Assembly: GCA_001304365.1 (NCBI GenBank)
Contig: LJNA01000127.1
Coordinates: 1 to 5,436, forward strand
Direction: 5' to 3'
DNA length: 5,436 nt
Source of the DNA: Syntrophobacter sp. DG_60
GTDB lineage: Bacteria > Desulfobacterota > Desulfofervidia > Desulfofervidales > DG-60
The position numbers were made by a program, and so were the translations under genes. The notes below the pieces were generated by a model, which worked only from the letters and a program-made list of their open reading frames with translations, ran no database searches and had not been told where the DNA came from. Positions 1-5,436 of the stretch are shown one piece after another. The number at the start of each line of letters is the position of its first letter. Position 1 is the first letter of the stretch.

Positions 1-2286
1 GGCCTCTACATATGGGCAAAGCATTCCTAAGGAAAAATCTTTACAGATTGGAGGTAAATCTATAATAGCCGGCAAAAATATATATTTTATACCTTCTTGA
101 ATCAATTGACTGACCTTACCATGGGCTACCTTTACAGGATAGCAGGTCTCTGCAACCACTGCCTCCACACCCTGCTTTATAGTCTCCTTGGTAGTAAGGT
201 CAGAAGTGGTTACCCTAAATCCTAGCTCTTTAAGTAGAATACTAAAGAAAGGCAATAAATCATGGAAAAAGAACACCATAGGAAGCCCTATTTCCATACC
301 AGTCCCACAGTCAACCTGGGCATATCTTTTATGCAATTCATTCCGTTCCTCGACTAAATTAGGCAGTTCAACCTTCTTATAGTCACGGCGGTCGACCTCA
401 TATTTTTCACACCTTCCTCCATAAAACAGGGGTTTATCCCCTTCAATACTCACCTTTTTGATCTCACAGTGGTTAGGGCATACTTTGCACACAAAGGCGG
501 AAATACCATATTTTACATGGGCTAGCTCAAACCCCTTAAATCTTGTCCTTTGCCAATTCCTTTCTCTCATGGCCAAAAGGGCAGCCCCTATGGCTCCTGT
601 AACTTCACGATGCTCTGGTACTATAATGGGTTTACCCAAGAGCTGTTCAAAGGCAGCAACTACACCCTCATTGTCAGCAACCCCTCCCTGAAACAGGATG
701 TGTTTACCTATTTTCTTATTTCCTACTACTTTATTTAGATAATTTTGGACAATGGCATAACAGAGCCCAGCTACTGAGTCTTCCTTAGAAGTACCTCTTT
801 GTTGATAGTGCACTAAATCTGATTTCATAAATACAGTGCAACGTTCACCCAGAGGAGCCGGGCATTGAGCAGATAATGCCAAATTTCCAAAATCATCTAC
901 AATGGATATGCCCAGTTGCTCTGCCTGTTCCTCTAAAAAGGAACCTGTACCTGCAGCGCAGGCACTATTCATTTGAAAATCTATTACTATACCATTTTCT
1001 AAGCGGATAAACTTTGAATCCTGACCCCCTATTTCAAAGACAGTATCCACTTGGGTATAAATTTCTACTGCTGCTTCTGCCTGAGCAGTGATCTCATTTT
1101 TTATTATATCTGCACCAACAAAGTCACCTACCAAGAAACGACCAGAACCCGTGGTGCAAACCCCCAAAATCTCTAATTTATCTTTTAATTCTTCCCCGAT
1201 TTCTCTTAAGCCTTGCTTTACTGCCTGTAGTGGCTTACCGGCTGTCATCAAATACTTCTTACACAAAAGCCTCTTTTTCTCATCCAGCACTACTAAATTT
1301 GTACTTATAGAACCCACATCAATGCCTAAATAGGCCTTAGTTTTTTTATCTACTGACAAAGATGGAAATACTTTCTTAAACAAGCTCCTTTTAAGTTCAA
1401 GCGGTGGCCATGATCTCCTTTCCTCCTTCTTTTCAATGGCTTCATATAGTTTATTCATTCCAGGAAAAAGGTAATTGTGGTTTTTCTTTCCTAGTGCCCA
1501 CAAGGCTGCTCCAATAGCACCCATAGTGAGGAAGTATCTTGGGATGATTAATTCCCCTTCAGATAAATGCAGTATGTCACAAAAGGCACGGCGCATCCCA
1601 AAATTTGCTGCCACACCACCTTGAAATGCCACAGGCTTTAAGAAAGGCTTACCTTGACCTATGTTGCTCTTTAGGTTTCTAGCCAATGCATAACATAGAC
1701 CAGCCACAATCTCTGGCAAAGGGGTTGCCTCTTGCTGCAGATGGATCATGTCAGACTTTGCAAAAACGGCACAACGGCCAGCAATCCTTGCAGGATAGCC
1801 GGCCTCTAATGCCAAGCGACTAAATTCCTCAATGCTTATGCCCAAACGGTAGGCTTGCTGTTCTAAGAAGGCCCCAGTTCCTGCAGCACATAGGGTATTC
1901 ATAGCAAAATCCACAATGCGTGGGTAACCATCGGCAGTGGGAGTCAGAAAGATCAATTTTGAATCCTCTCCCCCTATCTCAATTACTGTCCTCACTTCTG
2001 GATGAAAACAGGCTATAGCCCTCCCATGGGCAATGATTTCATTTATAAAATCACCCCCTAAAATGGGTAAGAATGCCTTACCCCCAGAACCTGTAAGAGA
2101 GAGGGAGGTAATGTCTTTAAAAGAGAAATTTGTTCTTAATAGCTCTAAAATAGCAGCTACAGTAACCAGTGGCTGACCACTGATGCGGCGATAATCCTCA
2201 AAGAGGATATGTCTATCTCTATCTAGAATAACAGTGCATACAGTTGTAGAACCTACATCAATACCAAGATGGAGTTGATTTTCCAT
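1..2286 (-). CDS. Giant acyl-CoA dehydratase activase-like protein (tandem BcrAD/BadFG ATPase domains plus DUF2229-like region), C-terminus outside window
   Basis: Seen: an uninterrupted minus-strand frame from ATG at 2286 to the window edge, 762 residues with no stop. An AGGAAAGGA Shine-Dalgarno lies just upstream, and the start fits because the phosphate-binding motif follows at once. ATPase copy 1 (about 5-265) has GIDVGSTT (8-15), EIGGEDSK (103-110), NTLCAAGTG with Cys133, GRCAVFAKSD with Cys172, and FQGGVAAN (221-228). Copy 2 (about 318-575) has GIDVGSIST (321-329), EIGGQDSK (418-425), Cys443, Cys483, and FQGGVADN (532-539). A Cys600/603/607/626 cluster follows, then a DUF2229-like start with GLPMVFFFHDLLPFF (667-681), ETCYPVK (713-719) and CPYVEA (757-762). 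Known: HgdC/BadFG-type activators are homodimeric ATPases with one [4Fe-4S] cluster, held by two cysteines of each subunit, that inject electrons into 2-hydroxyacyl-CoA dehydratases or benzoyl-CoA reductases. Large fused relatives are usually about 1,400 residues, so nearly half is probably missing here. Inference: the tandem copies act as an intramolecular dimer. The substrate is unknown. The protein is presumably cytoplasmic, as no signal peptide or membrane segment is seen. Confidence 0.93.
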   Translation of the reverse strand, partial: MENQLHLGIDVGSTTVCTVILDRDRHILFEDYRRISGQPLVTVAAILELLRTNFSFKDITSLSLTGSGGKAFLPILGGDFINEIIAHGRAIACFHPEVRTVIEIGGEDSKLIFLTPTADGYPRIVDFAMNTLCAAGTGAFLEQQAYRLGISIEEFSRLALEAGYPARIAGRCAVFAKSDMIHLQQEATPLPEIVAGLCYALARNLKSNIGQGKPFLKPVAFQGGVAANFGMRRAFCDILHLSEGELIIPRYFLTMGAIGAALWALGKKNHNYLFPGMNKLYEAIEKKEERRSWPPLELKRSLFKKVFPSLSVDKKTKAYLGIDVGSISTNLVVLDEKKRLLCKKYLMTAGKPLQAVKQGLREIGEELKDKLEILGVCTTGSGRFLVGDFVGADIIKNEITAQAEAAVEIYTQVDTVFEIGGQDSKFIRLENGIVIDFQMNSACAAGTGSFLEEQAEQLGISIVDDFGNLALSAQCPAPLGERCTVFMKSDLVHYQQRGTSKEDSVAGLCYAIVQNYLNKVVGNKKIGKHILFQGGVADNEGVVAAFEQLLGKPIIVPEHREVTGAIGAALLAMRERNWQRTRFKGFELAHVKYGISAFVCKVCPNHCEIKKVSIEGDKPLFYGGRCEKYEVDRRDYKKVELPNLVEERNELHKRYAQVDCGTGMEIGLPMVFFFHDLLPFFSILLKELGFRVTTSDLTTKETIKQGVEAVVAETCYPVKVAHGKVSQLIQEGIKYIFLPAIIDLPPICKDFSLGMLCPYVEA

Positions 2287-3163
2287 GTTTCCTTTCCTGG
2301 ACTTTTTTGTAAAAGCCTCTTTTTTCATGCACTTGGTAGCTCACCGAGCTGTGGACAATGTCTTCTAATGTACAAGGCCTTCTACCCAGCATATCTAGAA
2401 CTTTTTCCTTAATATCTATCAGAAACTCCTTTTCCATTTCCCCTTTAAAATCAGCAATTATCTTTGCCTTTGGACCCAAAGATTCCTGAATTTTTATTAA
2501 TTCCTCTTTACTCAGGCAGTGGGCTATCTTTTCTGAAGGTGGGCGCACAACAGTATTTAAATGAATATAATCTGGATTAATTTCATCTAATACCTGTTTT
2601 AAGGCATGAATTTCAGATATTTTATCATTTATTCCCCTTACAAAAAGCACCTCTAACCAAAATTTTCCTAAAAAATTCCTTTTAAAATCTTTTAGCCCCT
2701 TTATAATCTTGTCTATATTGAGCCCGGGATGAGGGCGATTAAGCCTATGGAAAGTCTCTTGCCTTGCAGTGTCTAATGAAGGCAAAACCACATCTGCTTC
2801 TAAAATACGGCTAGCTATCTTCTCTTCCCATAGCAAAGAGCCATTGGTAAGCACTGCTACTGGTGCTATATCAAGCTTTTTGGCCTCACTGATAATCTCG
2901 CCTATATGGGTATTTAATGTAGGTTCGCCTGAACCACCAATAGTAATATAATCTACAGGTGGGTGTTCTTTTTCAAAAAATGCCTCTAATTCCTTTAAAA
3001 TCTGTGAAGCATCTACATAAGCTCTTGGCTTTATGCTTAAATGTGTAGTCCTCCCCAATTCACAATATATGCAGTTAAAACTACAAGTTTTGAAAGGAAT
3101 AGCATCTATACCTAGGGAAAATCCCAACCTTCTGGAAGGAACAGGACCAAATAAATAACTCAT
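2258..3163 (-). CDS. Radical SAM protein, COG0731 (wyosine-synthetase-like) family
   Basis: A 301-residue protein. Seen: the family N-terminus FGPVPSRRLGFSLGID (5-20), then the cluster motif CSFNCIYC with Cys27, Cys31 and Cys34, which should bind the SAM-cleaving [4Fe-4S] cluster. Next come the SAM-binding glycine-rich strand TIGGSGEPTLN (74-84), VLTNGS (104-109), PSLD (128-131) and LEVLFVRGIND (170-180). The tail has RRPCTLEDI (261-269), which in relatives opens a small winged-helix-like segment. Length is normal for the family. The start is firm because FGPVPSRR sits at the N-terminus in relatives and GAGG lies four bases upstream. Known: the family shares its core with TYW1 of wyosine biosynthesis, but the function of most bacterial members is undetermined. 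Neighbours: it begins 73 bases after the ligase stop, and its last 29 bases overlap the activase start in another frame, suggesting translational coupling. Odd: the last ~30 residues do not read like a clean winged helix, and two A6 runs occur there, so a small frameshift is possible. The physiological substrate cannot be deduced. Confidence 0.9.
   Translation of the reverse strand: MSYLFGPVPSRRLGFSLGIDAIPFKTCSFNCIYCELGRTTHLSIKPRAYVDASQILKELEAFFEKEHPPVDYITIGGSGEPTLNTHIGEIISEAKKLDIAPVAVLTNGSLLWEEKIASRILEADVVLPSLDTARQETFHRLNRPHPGLNIDKIIKGLKDFKRNFLGKFWLEVLFVRGINDKISEIHALKQVLDEINPDYIHLNTVVRPPSEKIAHCLSKEELIKIQESLGPKAKIIADFKGEMEKEFLIDIKEKVLDMLGRRPCTLEDIVHSSVSYQVHEKRGFYKKVQERKHGKSTPSWY
2290..2298 (-). 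promoter_or_regulatory. Ribosome-binding site of the activase gene, inside the radical SAM coding sequence
   Basis: The minus strand reads AGGAAAGGA ending three bases before the ATG at 2286, giving two overlapping Shine-Dalgarno-like cores at short and normal spacing. It lies inside the final codons of the radical SAM gene, whose stop is 28 bases past the first base of this ATG. Ribosomes finishing the first gene would therefore keep the site open and could re-initiate, which fits coupled translation. Confidence 0.6.
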
Positions 3164-3167
3164 TTTT

Positions 3168-3171
3168 CCTC
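3168..3171 (-). promoter_or_regulatory. Ribosome-binding site of the radical SAM gene (short spacing)
   Basis: GAGG is followed by four A bases and then the ATG at 3163. The spacing is shorter than ideal but usable. It fixes the start, in agreement with the conserved N-terminal FGPVPSRR motif. This site serves a read-through mRNA from the ligase gene; a transcript from the promoter at 3173-3201 would probably lack it. Confidence 0.5.
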
Positions 3172-3172
3172 A

Positions 3173-3201
3173 ATTATCTATCTTAGATTAACCAATGTCA
3201 A
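3173..3201 (-). promoter_or_regulatory. Near-consensus sigma-70 promoter before the radical SAM gene
   Basis: Read on the minus strand, a perfect TTGACA (3201-3196), a 17-base spacer and GATAAT (3178-3173, one mismatch to TATAAT) lie in the 73-base gap between the ligase stop and the radical SAM start. The DNA before the -35 box is T-rich. The -10 box ends only nine bases before the ATG, so the predicted start of transcription falls about three to four bases before the start codon, inside or past the GAGG ribosome-binding sequence. It would give the radical SAM and activase genes their own promoter, but the mRNA would be nearly leaderless. Confidence 0.5.
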
Positions 3202-3236
3202 TAGAAAAATCCATTTAGCAAAGCGAGAATTTTAAA

Positions 3237-5045
3237 TTAAAGTTTCTCAAAGAATAACCTTCGCCAGCCACCCTTCTTTACACTATAATAGCTCCTGTGA
3301 GTAGGAAATTTGTAAAACTCACGTCTAATTTTGAGGGTAGTGGTCTTTTCAAATATTTCAAATCCATCTTCATTATAATGGGTAAGTGCAAAATCCGATG
3401 GCCATTTATAAGAAGAAATATCCTTAAGGACAGCCTGCATTTCTTTATAGATTACTCCATAAATAGAGCCCCAGTTAAATGGAATTCCGTTTTCTTCCAA
3501 AAATTTTGAAAGATTCTTTACATCTGGGCTGATTATAGCCACAATCTCTTCCCCTTGAGAGGCCTTTCTGCCCAATACCAAGGATTCCTGAATAAGTGGG
3601 CTTTGATTTAATACCTCCTCCACCTCTTCTGGGTAAACATTCTTTCCATCTGGTGTAACAATTATATATTTATCACGCCCAGTAATGTAAAAATTTCCTT
3701 CATTATCCATTTTCCCTATATCTCCAGTCTTAAACCATACTTCATTTCCAATACTGATAAATGATGAGCTATTGGCACTTTCATCTTTGTAATAGCCAGG
3801 GGTGAGCATGGGGCCAGAGACCACCAATTCACCTTCACCACCTAAGTTGGTGTACAGATTTTTTCTAGGATTATCAATTAACTTTATCTTTAAACCCTGT
3901 ATTGGTGGGCCAATAGATGAAAATCTATTCTCATAATATTTACTGAAATAAAAACGCCATCTACTAAATGATAAGACTGTACCTACTGGGGAAAGTTCTG
4001 TCATACCCCATCCCTGCAACAAATGGATGCCTAAATGCGAATATTTTTGTGCAAGGCTAGGAGGAAGGGGGGCACCACCACTTACAAAAAGCTTTATGTT
4101 TCCACCCATATTTTTATGCAGGCCTCTAAAGATAATGCGGCCAATATTAATACCTGTAAGCTGCTTTACCTTCCTTGAAAGACTTATCCCTTTTAACCAT
4201 AACTTTTCTTTACCTTGCTTTTTTGCCTCTGAAGCCATAGCTTCATAAAGTAATTGAAATAACTTAGGCACACCCAATAAATAGGTAGGCCTTCTTTCTT
4301 GCATAGTTTTTAATATGCGTTTCTTATTATTTTCTATAACAATTCTTGCCCCTTTATACATAGGTAAAAGTAGACCGGCAGTTAAAGGGAAGGTATGATG
4401 TAGAGGCAATATCAAAAACATGCTATCACTATTTTTAATCTTTATGCGATCACAGGAAGAAATTACATCACTTACAAAATTCTTATGGGTAAGCATCACA
4501 CCCTTTGCTGCCCCGGTAGTGCCAGATGTAAATATAATAGAGGCCAAATCATCTTCATTTAATTGTATTGAATTATATTTTTCAATAAAGCCCTCTGCCT
4601 TCATTAGTGAGGCCAAACTGCTATCTTTAGCCTCCTGGGATTTGAGGTCATCTACAAAATAAATACCAAAATTCTTAAGTTTTAAGGGCTCTAATTTGTG
4701 AAATAGACTAGGTGAGACAAAGATGACTTTTGCATCAGAAAATTCAATCAGTTTACAAATCTCCTTGGGCTTTAACTCTTTATCTAAGGGGACAACCACC
4801 CATCCCCCACTTACAATGGCCAAAAAACATACTACCCATGCAGGGGAATTCTCTGCTAGAAGAATAATCTTTTCTCCTTTATTAATTCCCAATTTAATTA
4901 ACCCCGCCCCTAGCTTTTCTAGCAATGCCTGTGTACTTTGATAGCTAAATTGTTCATACCCCTTTCCATTCCACATCTCTAAAAAGATGGCCTTTGGATA
5001 TTTCTTTACACTTTTTCTAAATAGTTCCTTAATGGTATAAGTCAT
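3237..5045 (-). CDS. AMP-forming long-chain acyl-CoA/fatty-acid ligase (ANL superfamily)
   Basis: A 602-residue protein that should activate a carboxylic acid with ATP to an acyl-adenylate and then an acyl-CoA (or, less likely, pass it to a carrier protein). Seen, in order: the P-loop TSGTTGAAK (173-181), LPLHHTFP (213-220), the adenine-binding GWGMTELSP (345-353), FKTGD with the ribose-binding Asp442, the domain hinge GRDKY (456-460) followed by TPDGKNVYPEEVEE (464-477), and a C-terminal TTTLKIRR (568-575) whose Lys572 sits where the catalytic A10 lysine is expected. The hinge region resembles eukaryotic-type LACS and FadD15-like enzymes more than E. coli FadD. All core motifs are intact, so the enzyme should be active. 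There is no signal peptide or clear transmembrane helix; the C-terminus is basic and aromatic (RSYYSVKKGGWRRLFF), which could favour membrane contact. The start is supported by TIKELFRKSVKKYPK, typical of family N-termini, but the upstream Shine-Dalgarno (GAGAA) is weak. It is first in a minus-strand series with the radical SAM and activase genes. Exact acyl specificity, long-chain or aromatic, is not readable. Confidence 0.93.
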   Translation of the reverse strand: MTYTIKELFRKSVKKYPKAIFLEMWNGKGYEQFSYQSTQALLEKLGAGLIKLGINKGEKIILLAENSPAWVVCFLAIVSGGWVVVPLDKELKPKEICKLIEFSDAKVIFVSPSLFHKLEPLKLKNFGIYFVDDLKSQEAKDSSLASLMKAEGFIEKYNSIQLNEDDLASIIFTSGTTGAAKGVMLTHKNFVSDVISSCDRIKIKNSDSMFLILPLHHTFPLTAGLLLPMYKGARIVIENNKKRILKTMQERRPTYLLGVPKLFQLLYEAMASEAKKQGKEKLWLKGISLSRKVKQLTGINIGRIIFRGLHKNMGGNIKLFVSGGAPLPPSLAQKYSHLGIHLLQGWGMTELSPVGTVLSFSRWRFYFSKYYENRFSSIGPPIQGLKIKLIDNPRKNLYTNLGGEGELVVSGPMLTPGYYKDESANSSSFISIGNEVWFKTGDIGKMDNEGNFYITGRDKYIIVTPDGKNVYPEEVEEVLNQSPLIQESLVLGRKASQGEEIVAIISPDVKNLSKFLEENGIPFNWGSIYGVIYKEMQAVLKDISSYKWPSDFALTHYNEDGFEIFEKTTTLKIRREFYKFPTHRSYYSVKKGGWRRLFFEKL

Positions 5046-5052
5046 TTCTCAA

Positions 5053-5082
5053 TGTTTAGGATAGTTTGGGATAAGATGTCAA
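5053..5082 (-). promoter_or_regulatory. Candidate promoter of the ligase gene
   Basis: On the minus strand a perfect TTGACA (5082-5077) is followed by 18 bases and a poor -10 box, TAAACA (5058-5053, three of six matches). Directly upstream is an A/T-only tract (AAAAATTTTTTAATAT, 5099-5084) placed where an UP element would bind the RNA polymerase alpha subunit. The -10 box ends seven bases before the ATG at 5045, so the mRNA would begin at or next to the start codon. The -35 and A/T tract are convincing; the -10 is weak. Confidence 0.35.
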
Positions 5083-5101
5083 GATATTAAAAAATTTTTC
5101 C

Positions 5102-5159
5102 AAAAAAAGTCCTTCATTTTTCTGCACAATAGGGCATGTCTTTGAATATAAAAAAGGAC
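5102..5159 (-). terminator. Possible long-loop terminator or attenuator upstream of the ligase
   Basis: On the minus strand GTCCTT (5159-5154) can pair with AAGGAC (5114-5109), followed directly by seven T bases (5108-5102). A few A-T pairs may extend the stem. The loop is long (39 bases), which is unfavourable for a simple terminator. It could end transcripts arriving from the right or act as an attenuator in a long ligase leader, but no minus-strand gene to the right is visible. Confidence 0.22.
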
Positions 5160-5186
5160 GCGAATAATCCTCAGCGAGCGTGGCGT

Positions 5187-5208
5187 GGGCTATAAGTTTA
5201 TTAAGCCC
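5187..5208. repeat. Imperfect inverted repeat (hairpin) in the intergenic region
   Basis: GGGCT (5187-5191) and AGCCC (5204-5208) form a five-base stem, and ATA/TAT inside can add three pairs across a two-base bulge. No T-run follows on either strand, so it is not a rho-independent terminator. It could be part of a structured RNA or an operator. Confidence 0.4.
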
Positions 5209-5218
5209 AAATAGATTG

Positions 5219-5248
5219 CTGACCAATAAACGCTTACAGTAATATAAT
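5219..5248 (+). promoter_or_regulatory. Candidate plus-strand promoter in the divergent intergenic region
   Basis: CTGACC (5219-5224, four of six matches to TTGACA), an 18-base spacer and a perfect TATAAT (5243-5248). It points away from the ligase, toward the open frame that begins at 5334-5355, and would give it a leader of about 80 to 100 bases. The TATAAT is the best evidence; in AT-rich DNA such matches also arise by chance. Confidence 0.35.
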
Positions 5249-5333
5249 ACCGTAACCCTTTCTCAACCAATCGTCACTAAATCTCCACCATCGGTTACCT
5301 TAACGGCACTTGTATCGTTACTCTTCATTATCT

Positions 5334-5436
5334 ATGATTATGGCCATGGAGAAAATGCTGGTTATCCTTATAGAAGAATATTCAACATGGCCAAAAAAAG
5401 TTGGAACTTTTGATTCCTGGCTTTATGTTGTGGGAC
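5334..5436 (+). CDS. Possible start of a divergent gene, unrecognised product, partial
   Basis: The frame is open from ATG at 5334 to the window edge (34 codons), with further in-frame ATGs at 5340, 5346 and 5355. The last has GGAG three bases upstream. From 5355 it reads MLVILIEEYSTW and continues PKKVGTFDSWLYVVG, a plausible mix of hydrophobic and charged residues. The other two plus frames and all three minus frames contain stops in this stretch. I do not recognise the product. An open run this short is expected by chance about one time in five, so the only added support is the promoter-like TATAAT at 5243-5248 and the divergent layout. Confidence 0.3.
   Translation, partial: MIMAMEKMLVILIEEYSTWPKKVGTFDSWLYVVG
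5341..5393. repeat. Eight-base inverted repeat TGGCCATG/CATGGCCA
   Basis: TGGCCATG at 5341-5348 and its exact reverse complement CATGGCCA at 5386-5393, 37 bases apart. Because TGGCCA is itself palindromic, ATGGCCA is also a direct repeat with 47-base spacing. It overlaps the start of the possible divergent gene. It might be a pair of regulator sites or chance. Confidence 0.3.
5396..5411. repeat. 16-base perfect palindrome AAAAGTTGGAACTTTT-type inverted repeat
   Basis: AAAAGTT (5396-5402) and AACTTTT (5405-5411) are exact reverse complements around a GG centre. The stem is almost all A-T pairs, so it is weak as an RNA hairpin. As DNA it looks like a dimeric regulator half-site pair, but it lies within the possible partial gene. 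Confidence 0.35.

Larger units (their letters stand above)
5046..5333. other. Intergenic region between the ligase and the right-hand open frame
   Basis: No gene longer than about 25 codons with a credible start is seen. The left part (5046-5158) is A/T-rich and holds the candidate ligase promoter and a terminator-like element. The right part (5159-5330) differs in composition: by hand count it has 11 CpG dinucleotides in about 170 bases, against one to three in stretches of equal length inside the ligase gene. It contains GC-rich runs such as CAGCGAGCGTGGCGTGGGC (5172-5190) and a hairpin-forming GGGCT/AGCCC pair. It could be a regulatory leader, a small RNA, or the remnant of acquired DNA. 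Confidence 0.5.

Noticed and set aside
188..1333. Several plus-strand open frames of 60-81 codons at 188-382, 458-691, 550-738 and 1088-1333
   Set aside because: All lie opposite the activase coding sequence, whose conserved ATPase motifs run without a break through this region. Their translations show no family features.
2769..2951. Plus-strand open frame of 60 codons
   Set aside because: It is antisense to the radical SAM core, including the GGSGEPTLN motif, and has no recognisable features.
3202..3236. Terminator between the ligase and the radical SAM gene
   Set aside because: A short T-run is present but I found no stable GC stem before it, so read-through seems likely.
3297..4941. Plus-strand open frames at 3297-3509, 4027-4248, 4420-4662 and 4723-4941
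   Set aside because: All are antisense to the ligase, which has a complete set of ANL motifs through these positions.
5263..5328. Minus-strand 21-codon frame starting at ATG 5328, ending VTDGGDLVTIG
   Set aside because: It has a stop two codons before the ATG, no ribosome-binding site and no recognised relative. It might be the relic of a longer protein, but that cannot be supported.
5243..5411. Plus-strand open run of 56 codons ending NMAKKSWNF
   Set aside because: No credible start codon precedes most of it; the only ATG is close to the stop.
5100..5436. tRNA, other known RNA gene or CRISPR array in the right-hand region
   Set aside because: There is no T-loop consensus, no cloverleaf pattern and no regularly spaced repeat.
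1..5436. Insertion sequence or other mobile element
   Set aside because: There is no transposase or integrase motif, and no terminal inverted repeats paired with target duplications were found.

Overview
The window is 5,436 bases of AT-rich DNA (roughly 40% GC by eye) with three large genes, all on the minus strand. They are transcribed right to left: an AMP-forming acyl-CoA/fatty-acid ligase (3237-5045), a COG0731-type radical SAM protein (2258-3163), and the first 762 residues of a very large acyl-CoA dehydratase activase-like protein (1-2286) that runs off the left edge. Oxygen-sensitive FeS enzymes together with acyl-CoA chemistry suggest a strictly anaerobic bacterium. The combination resembles sulfate-reducing or syntrophic Desulfobacterota/Thermodesulfobacteria or anaerobic Firmicutes. 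This placement is inference; there is no rRNA or other marker here to fix it.

Layout from right to left: 5334-5436 is a short open frame on the plus strand with no recognised product, possibly the start of a divergent gene. Positions 5046-5333 are intergenic. This stretch has unusually many CpG dinucleotides, several small inverted repeats, and a possible promoter on each strand. The ligase follows, then a 73-base gap holding a near-consensus sigma-70 promoter, then the radical SAM gene. The 3' end of the radical SAM gene overlaps the start of the activase gene by 29 bases, so those two are very probably translated from one mRNA.

The activase is the most notable gene. It carries two complete BcrAD/BadFG-type ATPase domains in tandem, each with the two cysteines that in HgdC-type activators bind the [4Fe-4S] cluster at the dimer interface. 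These are followed by a four-cysteine module and the beginning of a DUF2229-like domain. Known relatives are ATP-driven electron injectors for 2-hydroxyacyl-CoA dehydratases and class I benzoyl-CoA reductases. A reasonable but unproven reading is that the ligase makes an acyl-CoA thioester and the activase drives a difficult low-potential reduction or dehydration on such a substrate. The role of the radical SAM protein is unknown. No mobile element, CRISPR array, tRNA or rRNA was found.
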